Source of the DNA: a bacterium
Lineage (GTDB): Bacteria; UBP18; UBA7526
NCBI GenBank assembly: GCA_011049955.1
Contig: DRGV01000052.1
Coordinates: 1-8,532 of the forward strand
DNA length: 8,532 bases
Direction of reading: 5' to 3'
The translations under genes were made by a program, and so were the position numbers. The notes beneath the pieces were generated by a model, which ran no database searches, had not been told where the DNA came from, and worked only from the letters and a program-made list of their open reading frames with translations. Within the stretch, counting starts at the first letter, position 1; each line of letters begins with the position of its first letter. Shown one piece after another: positions 4,809 through 8,532 of the stretch.

Positions 4809-6089
4809 GCAGTTATAGGTTCGGGATATGTTGGCCTGGTAACGGGAGCCTGTTTTGCTGATTTAGGGAATAGGGTCATCTGCGTCGATAATGATGAAGA
4901 GAAGATCAGACTCTTGAAGAAGGGGATGATGCCCATCTATGAGCCGGGACTGGAGGAATTGGTCAAGAGAAATGTTAAAGAGAAGAGATTATCCTTTACT
5001 ACCGGTATAGAAGAAGGGGTGAGGAGAGCAAAGGTCATCTTCATCGCTGTCGGTACCCCACCCAAAAAGGGAGGAGAAGCGGATCTCTCTTCTGTGGAGG
5101 CGGTCTCTAAAGAGATCGCTAAGAATATGAAGAGTTATAAGGTCATTGTAGAGAAGAGTACCGTCCCGGTAGAGACCGGGGAGTGGGTGAAGCATACCAT
5201 TAAGGTTAATAACAGAAAGAAGGTTCTCTTTGATGTGGTAAGCAACCCAGAGTTCTTAAAGGAAGGCTCAGCAATCCATGATTTTATGAATCCTGACCGG
5301 ATCGTCTTGGGAGTAGAGAGCAAAAGGGCAGAAAAGATTATGACTGAGTTATATAAGCCATTAAAAGGGCCTATTATAATCACAGATATAAAGAGCGCTG
5401 AGATAATAAAGCATGCTTCCAACGCCTTCTTAGCCACCAAGATATCCTTTATCAATGCCGTGGCCAATCTCTGTGAGAGAACAGGAGCAGATGTCTTACA
5501 GGTAGCAGAGGGAATGGGCTATGATAAGAGGATCGGAAGGACCTTTTTGAATGCTGGGATAGGTTTTGGGGGTTTCTGTTTTCCAAAAGACCTGGCTGCT
5601 TTTAGGCATATCTCCCATAAACTGGGATATGATTTCGACCTTTTGAAAGAAGTAGAAAGGATAAATAAAGCCCAGAAGATGCTTATGGTAGAGAAGATAG
5701 AGAAGACCCTTTGGAACCTGAATCACAAGACAATTGGTATTCTAGGGCTATCTTTTAAACCTAATACTGATGATTTAAGATACGCTCCTTCCCTGGATAT
5801 TATTAAAGCCTTACAGAGAGAAGGGGCGAGAATAAAGGCCTTCGATCCCGCGGCCATGGTGAAAGCAGTAAAAATCTTTAAAAAGGTCCAGTTCTGTCGG
5901 GATGCCTATGAAGTAGCTAAGGGGAGCGATTGTCTGGTCATCCTGACAGAGTGGAATGAATTTAAGGAATTGGACTTGAAAAAAATTAAGAGATTGCTCA
6001 AGACACCAGTCATCATCGATGGAAGGAATATCTATGACCCAGAGAAGATGCGAAGATTGGGTTTCAAATACCAAGGGGTAGGAAGATAA
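4800..6089 (+). CDS. ugd: UDP-glucose 6-dehydrogenase
   Basis: Oxidises UDP-glucose to UDP-glucuronate with two NAD+ in the cytoplasm, supplying uronic acid for surface polysaccharide. The 429 residues show the NAD fold at the N-terminus (GSGYVG at 7-12, Asp30 after the second strand), VGTPPKK, EKSTVPVETGEW and NPEFLKEGSAIHDF. The middle domain has NAFLATKISFINAVANLCE (Lys214) and the active-site motif GFGGFCFPKD with catalytic Cys260, where Phe replaces the usual Ser before Cys. The C-terminal UDP-binding domain has GLSFKPNTDDLR and VIIDGRNIYDP. ATG at 4800 was chosen because MNIAVIGSGYVG is the normal family N-terminus and AGAGGT lies 5 bases upstream; a GTG at 4770 would add ten residues that do not belong. 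It is the first gene of an operon with the SDR 2 nt downstream, and its start is embedded in the structured leader. A GDP-mannose dehydrogenase is a relative, but Ugd fits better. Confidence 0.95.
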   Translation: MNIAVIGSGYVGLVTGACFADLGNRVICVDNDEEKIRLLKKGMMPIYEPGLEELVKRNVKEKRLSFTTGIEEGVRRAKVIFIAVGTPPKKGGEADLSSVEAVSKEIAKNMKSYKVIVEKSTVPVETGEWVKHTIKVNNRKKVLFDVVSNPEFLKEGSAIHDFMNPDRIVLGVESKRAEKIMTELYKPLKGPIIITDIKSAEIIKHASNAFLATKISFINAVANLCERTGADVLQVAEGMGYDKRIGRTFLNAGIGFGGFCFPKDLAAFRHISHKLGYDFDLLKEVERINKAQKMLMVEKIEKTLWNLNHKTIGILGLSFKPNTDDLRYAPSLDIIKALQREGARIKAFDPAAMVKAVKIFKKVQFCRDAYEVAKGSDCLVILTEWNEFKELDLKKIKRLLKTPVIIDGRNIYDPEKMRRLGFKYQGVGR

Positions 6090-6091
6090 GA

Positions 6092-7045
6092 ATGCGAGTA
6101 CTGATTACCGGGATTACGGGATTTGTGGGAAGTCACTTAGCAGATTTCTTATTGGAAAAAGGAGGTATCGAGATCTACGGAATTGAGCGATGGAGATCGA
6201 GGACAGAGAATATAGAGCATATTAAGGATAGGATAGCTCTCATGGGCTGTGATATTCGGGATGCCTCTTCCGTTAAGAAACTCATTGAGGAGATAAGACC
6301 GGAGAGAATATTCCATCTTGCTGCTCAGTCCTTTGTTCCCACTTCCTGGCATGCTCCCCAAGAAACACTAACTACTAATATTATTGGGGAACTCAATGTC
6401 TTTGAGGCGGTGCGGGAGTTGGGAATAAATCCTTTAATCCAGATTGCTGGTTCCAGTGAGGAGTATGGCCTGGTAAAAGAGGACGAACTACCAATAAAGG
6501 AGACCAATCCCCTGAGACCCTTATCTCCTTATGCGGTAAGTAAAGTGGGACAGGATCTATTGGGCTATCAGTATTATAAGAGTTATAGCTTGAACATCAT
6601 TCGCACCCGAGGATTCAATCATTCTGGTCCCCGGCGAGGAGAGGTCTTCGTCTGTAGCGACTTTGCCAAGCAGATTGCTCGGATTGAGAAGGGAAAACAG
6701 AAACCGGTCATCTCCGTAGGAAATTTAGAGGCGATAAGAGACTTTACTGATGTTAGAGATATGGTTCGGGCTTATTGGTTGGCTACAGAGAAGGGGAAGC
6801 CGGGGGAGGTCTACAATATCTGTTCAGGCAAGGGATATAAGATTAAGGAGGTTCTGGATATTTTACTCAGTTTAGCGAAAGAAAAGATAGAGATAAAGAA
6901 GGATCCCAAGAGGATGAGACCCTCGGATGTACCGGTCTTAATAGGAGATTGTAGGAAGTTTAGAGAAGCAACCGGCTGGAAACCAGAGATACCCTTTGAG
7001 AAGACACTTGAGGATCTATTAAATTACTGGAGAGAAAGAGCATAG
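6092..7045 (+). CDS. GDP-mannose 4,6-dehydratase / GDP-6-deoxy-D-mannose reductase-like SDR
   Basis: A 317-residue extended short-chain dehydrogenase acting on a nucleotide sugar. Seen: GITGFVG (7-13) for NAD(P), HLAAQSFVPTSW, active-site SSEEYG (121-126), catalytic Tyr147 and Lys151 in SPYAVSK, FNHSGPRRGEVFV, VGNLEAIRDFTDVRDMVRAYW, VYNICSG, RMRPSDVPVLIGD and TGWKPEIPF. The SSEEYG, DFAKQI, RDFTDVRD and RPS(D/E)VP set recalls the GDP-6-deoxy-4-keto-mannose reductase (RMD) of Aneurinibacillus. GPRRGE is more typical of GDP-mannose 4,6-dehydratase (GMD). Either would lead to a GDP-6-deoxyhexose such as GDP-D-rhamnose, and some homologues do both steps. Start ATG 6092 follows the ugd stop by two bases with AGGA 8 bases upstream, so translation is probably coupled. 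A different nucleotide-sugar epimerase cannot be excluded. Confidence 0.85.
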   Translation: MRVLITGITGFVGSHLADFLLEKGGIEIYGIERWRSRTENIEHIKDRIALMGCDIRDASSVKKLIEEIRPERIFHLAAQSFVPTSWHAPQETLTTNIIGELNVFEAVRELGINPLIQIAGSSEEYGLVKEDELPIKETNPLRPLSPYAVSKVGQDLLGYQYYKSYSLNIIRTRGFNHSGPRRGEVFVCSDFAKQIARIEKGKQKPVISVGNLEAIRDFTDVRDMVRAYWLATEKGKPGEVYNICSGKGYKIKEVLDILLSLAKEKIEIKKDPKRMRPSDVPVLIGDCRKFREATGWKPEIPFEKTLEDLLNYWRERA

Positions 7046-7048
7046 ATT

Positions 7049-7128
7049 GCTTATCGCTCGTTGCTCACTTCGCTTTATCGCTTATCGTTTTTAACGACCA
7101 GCGACCTGCGACATGCGACGTGCAAAAG
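7049..7128 (-). repeat. Composite heptamer-repeat element, copy 2 (reverse)
   Basis: Read on the minus strand this holds four GCANGTC-type heptamers (complement of 7096-7123), then TTAAAAACGAT (7084-7094), GCGATAAAGCGAAG (7068-7081) and GCGATAAGC (7049-7057). These are the blocks of the element at 2209-2340 in the same order, with a 14-bp identity, but without that copy's middle segment. On the plus strand the units read GCGACCT, GCGACAT and GCGACGT. It fills most of the 105-base gap before rmlA; no promoter or terminator is evident there. Confidence 0.8.
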
Positions 7129-7150
7129 CATTGAATGAAGTGAGGGAGAT

Positions 7151-8215
7151 ATGAAAGCTTTAGTTTTAAGCGGGGGGAGGGGAACGAGACTACGGCCCAT
7201 CACCCATACCGGAGCAAAGCAGCTCATTCCCGTTGCTAATAAACCCGTCCTCTTTTATGGATTGGAAGCCATTGTTGATGCCGGGATAAAGGATGTAGGT
7301 ATTGTTGTAGGAGAGACGAAGGAGGAGATAAAGAAGGCAGTGAGTACGGGAAAGAAGTGGGGCTTAAGAGTAACTTACATTGAGCAGGAGGTACCACTGG
7401 GACTGGCTCATGCGGTGAAGATATCCCAAGAATATCTTGGAGATGAACCCTTCGTTATGTACTTGGGGGATAACCTGATTAAGGAGGGAATTACCTCTTT
7501 AGTGCGGGAGTTCAAAAGAAAAAGGCCCGATGCTTTAATTCTACTTTCCAGGGTGAAGGAGCCTCAGAGGTTTGGGGTGGCAGAATTGGAGAAGGGAAAG
7601 ATAGTTAGACTGACTGAGAAGCCGAAAAGACCAAAGAGCGACCTAGCCTTGGTAGGAATCTATATGTTCGATAAAAATATCTTTGAGGCAGTGAATAATA
7701 TCAAGCCGAGCTTTCGAAAGGAGTATGAGATAACGGATGCCATTCAGTATTTAATCGATAAAAAGTATAAGGTTCGTTCTCACATTATTCAGGGATGGTG
7801 GAAGGATACCGGTAAGGTTGAAGATGTCTTAGAAGCCAATCGTCTCATCTTGGAAATAATTCAAACCAAGATTGAGGGTAAGGTAGATGGGGATTCCAGG
7901 GTCACGGGAAGAGTGATCATTGAAAAGGGAGCCAAAATAATAAATAGCGTCATTCGTGGGCCGGCAATCATTGGCAGAAAAAGTAAAATAGTTAATTCTT
8001 ATATTGGTCCCTTCACCTCTATCTACTGGGGAACGACAATAAAAAATAGTGAGATTGAACATAGCATTGTTTTGGAAGAGACCAGTATCGATAGCATTTC
8101 GGGAAGAATAAATGAAAGTCTTATCGGTAAGGGAGTCTCCATCTTCAAAACCAAGGCCAAGCCCCAGAGCTATAGATTTACTTTAGGGGATAGAAGTAGG
8201 ATAGAAGTAATTTAG
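7151..8215 (+). CDS. rmlA: Glucose-1-phosphate thymidylyltransferase, long type
   Basis: Makes dTDP-glucose from glucose 1-phosphate and dTTP, the entry step to dTDP-deoxysugars such as rhamnose. The 354 residues have a nucleotidyltransferase domain (1 to about 240) with LSGGRGTRLRPIT (6-18), KQLIPVANKP (23-32), VPLGLAHAV (81-89), metal-binding Asp107 in YLGDNL, LTEKPKRPKSDLALVGIYMF and GWWKDTGKVEDVLEAN (215-230). A left-handed beta-helix tail of hexapeptide type follows (about 250-330: VIIEKGAKI, AIIGRKSKI, SYIGPFTSI). The extra tail separates this long form, common in archaea and actinobacterial antibiotic clusters, from the roughly 290-residue RmlA of enterobacteria. GAGGGAG lies just before the ATG. 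The next gene is a dTDP-sugar epimerase homologue, which fits. A pure UTP enzyme is less likely. Confidence 0.92.
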   Translation: MKALVLSGGRGTRLRPITHTGAKQLIPVANKPVLFYGLEAIVDAGIKDVGIVVGETKEEIKKAVSTGKKWGLRVTYIEQEVPLGLAHAVKISQEYLGDEPFVMYLGDNLIKEGITSLVREFKRKRPDALILLSRVKEPQRFGVAELEKGKIVRLTEKPKRPKSDLALVGIYMFDKNIFEAVNNIKPSFRKEYEITDAIQYLIDKKYKVRSHIIQGWWKDTGKVEDVLEANRLILEIIQTKIEGKVDGDSRVTGRVIIEKGAKIINSVIRGPAIIGRKSKIVNSYIGPFTSIYWGTTIKNSEIEHSIVLEETSIDSISGRINESLIGKGVSIFKTKAKPQSYRFTLGDRSRIEVI

Positions 8216-8220
8216 AAATC

Positions 8221-8304
8221 AATGCAAAATGAAAAAGTAATAACCAAACACCAAGATATAAGATACAAACAATCACCAATAATCAATTACCAATATTCAA
8301 ACTA
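8221..8304. repeat. Degenerate heptamer array, twelve units of CAATNAC/AACCAAA type
   Basis: Phased at 7 bp from 8221, every unit is A-rich, and four successive units begin CAAT (8270, 8277, 8284, 8291: CAATCAC, CAATAAT, CAATTAC, CAATATT). Earlier units (AACCAAA, CACCAAG, ATATAAG, ATACAAA) are more decayed. The array forms the left half of a near-palindromic block between rmlA and the epimerase gene. Confidence 0.75.
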
Positions 8305-8325
8305 TTTGATGTTAGAATAGTTTTT
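8299..8325 (+). terminator. Hairpin at the centre of the rmlA-epimerase gap
   Basis: AAACTATT (8299-8306) and AATAGTTT (8316-8323) form an 8-bp stem around a 9-nt loop, and T residues run from 8321 to 8325. It could act as a weak AT-rich terminator. It is also the symmetry centre of the flanking heptamer arrays, so it may simply be part of the repeat element. Confidence 0.45.
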
Positions 8326-8327
8326 AA

Positions 8328-8362
8328 TTGTTCATTGTTCAATGTTCATTGTTACTTGTTAC
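8328..8362. repeat. Heptamer array, TTGTTCA-type x5
   Basis: Five units: TTGTTCA (8328), TTGTTCA (8335), ATGTTCA (8342), TTGTTAC (8349) and TTGTTAC (8356). The array is the approximate inverse of the CAATNAC-type array on the other side of the central hairpin, so 8270-8362 is a long imperfect palindrome. Confidence 0.85.
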
Positions 8363-8373
8363 TTCCGACTGTA

Positions 8374-8379
8374 AGGAGG
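8374..8379 (+). promoter_or_regulatory. Ribosome binding site of the epimerase gene
   Basis: A perfect AGGAGG lies 8 bases before the ATG at 8388, just past the repeat block. This marks 8388 as the start of a real gene although only 145 bases of it are in the window. Confidence 0.8.
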
Positions 8380-8387
8380 AAGGTAAG

Positions 8388-8532
8388 ATGATTGAGGGAG
8401 TAAAAGTCAAAAAACTCAAAATCTTAAAGGATGAAAGGGGAGCATTATTTGAGATCCTGCGCTCGGATGATAAAATATTTGAAAAATTTGGTCAAGTCTA
8501 TATCAGCAAGTGCAAGCTGGGATGGGTCAAGG
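8388..8532 (+). CDS. dTDP-4-dehydrorhamnose 3,5-epimerase-like protein, 3'-truncated
   Basis: Only the first 48 codons are present; the gene runs off the right edge. The translation begins MIEGVKVKKLKILKDERG and continues with ALFEILRSDDKIFEKFGQVYIS. The DERG, E(I/T)LR and GQVY pattern is the first strands of the RmlC cupin family, which epimerises dTDP-4-keto-6-deoxyglucose. The expected catalytic His motif would lie beyond the end, so activity cannot be judged. Position right after a long-type rmlA supports a role in dTDP-deoxysugar synthesis. Confidence 0.8.
   Translation, partial: MIEGVKVKKLKILKDERGALFEILRSDDKIFEKFGQVYISKCKLGWVK

Noticed and set aside
8221..8362. CRISPR array
   Set aside because: Repeats have a 7-bp period without unique spacers, are degenerate, and no cas gene is present.

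Overview
The window looks like the end of a metagenome-type contig from an uncultured diderm (Gram-negative-type) bacterium. An LPS-assembly outer-membrane protein (LptD) implies an outer membrane carrying LPS. Genes favour AGA/AGG arginine codons, GC is moderate to low, and all genes lie on the + strand. The first 19 bases are exactly the Nextera/Tn5 mosaic-end adapter, so the left edge is technical. I cannot assign a phylum. The many short-period repeats remind me of candidate-phylum genomes (Omnitrophica-like), but that is a weak impression.

Layout: (1) adapter, then a 5'-truncated folC (folylpolyglutamate/dihydrofolate synthase) carrying four arrays of 7-bp tandem repeats inside its reading frame, followed by a good intrinsic terminator. 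(2) A promoter with an extended -10, then one ORF that fuses a DeoR-type winged HTH to a complete small transaldolase/fructose-6-phosphate aldolase. (3) A repeat-filled gap, then lptD. (4) A 319-base gap with three inverted repeats, a strong promoter and a roughly 150-nt leader. In the leader a 13-bp perfect inverted repeat can hide the ribosome-binding site and start codon of ugd, and there are two possible minicistrons. (5) A nucleotide-sugar block: ugd (UDP-glucose 6-dehydrogenase), a GDP-mannose dehydratase/GDP-6-deoxymannose reductase-like SDR 2 nt downstream, a long-type rmlA (glucose-1-phosphate thymidylyltransferase), and the first 48 codons of an rmlC-like 3,5-epimerase running off the right edge.

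How the genes fit together: lptD and the nucleotide-sugar genes all point to cell-surface glycan work. Ugd would supply UDP-glucuronate, the SDR a GDP-6-deoxyhexose such as GDP-rhamnose, and RmlA with the RmlC-like protein dTDP-deoxysugars. These are typical precursors for O-antigen or capsule. The fused transaldolase belongs to sugar-phosphate metabolism, and folC to folate and one-carbon metabolism.

The most distinctive non-genic signal is a set of degenerate tandem repeats, all with period 7 but with different unit sequences. They lie inside folC, between the transaldolase fusion and lptD, between the SDR and rmlA, and between rmlA and the epimerase. Two of the intergenic copies are the same composite element in opposite orientations. 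I saw no tRNA, rRNA, CRISPR array, transposase or phage gene.
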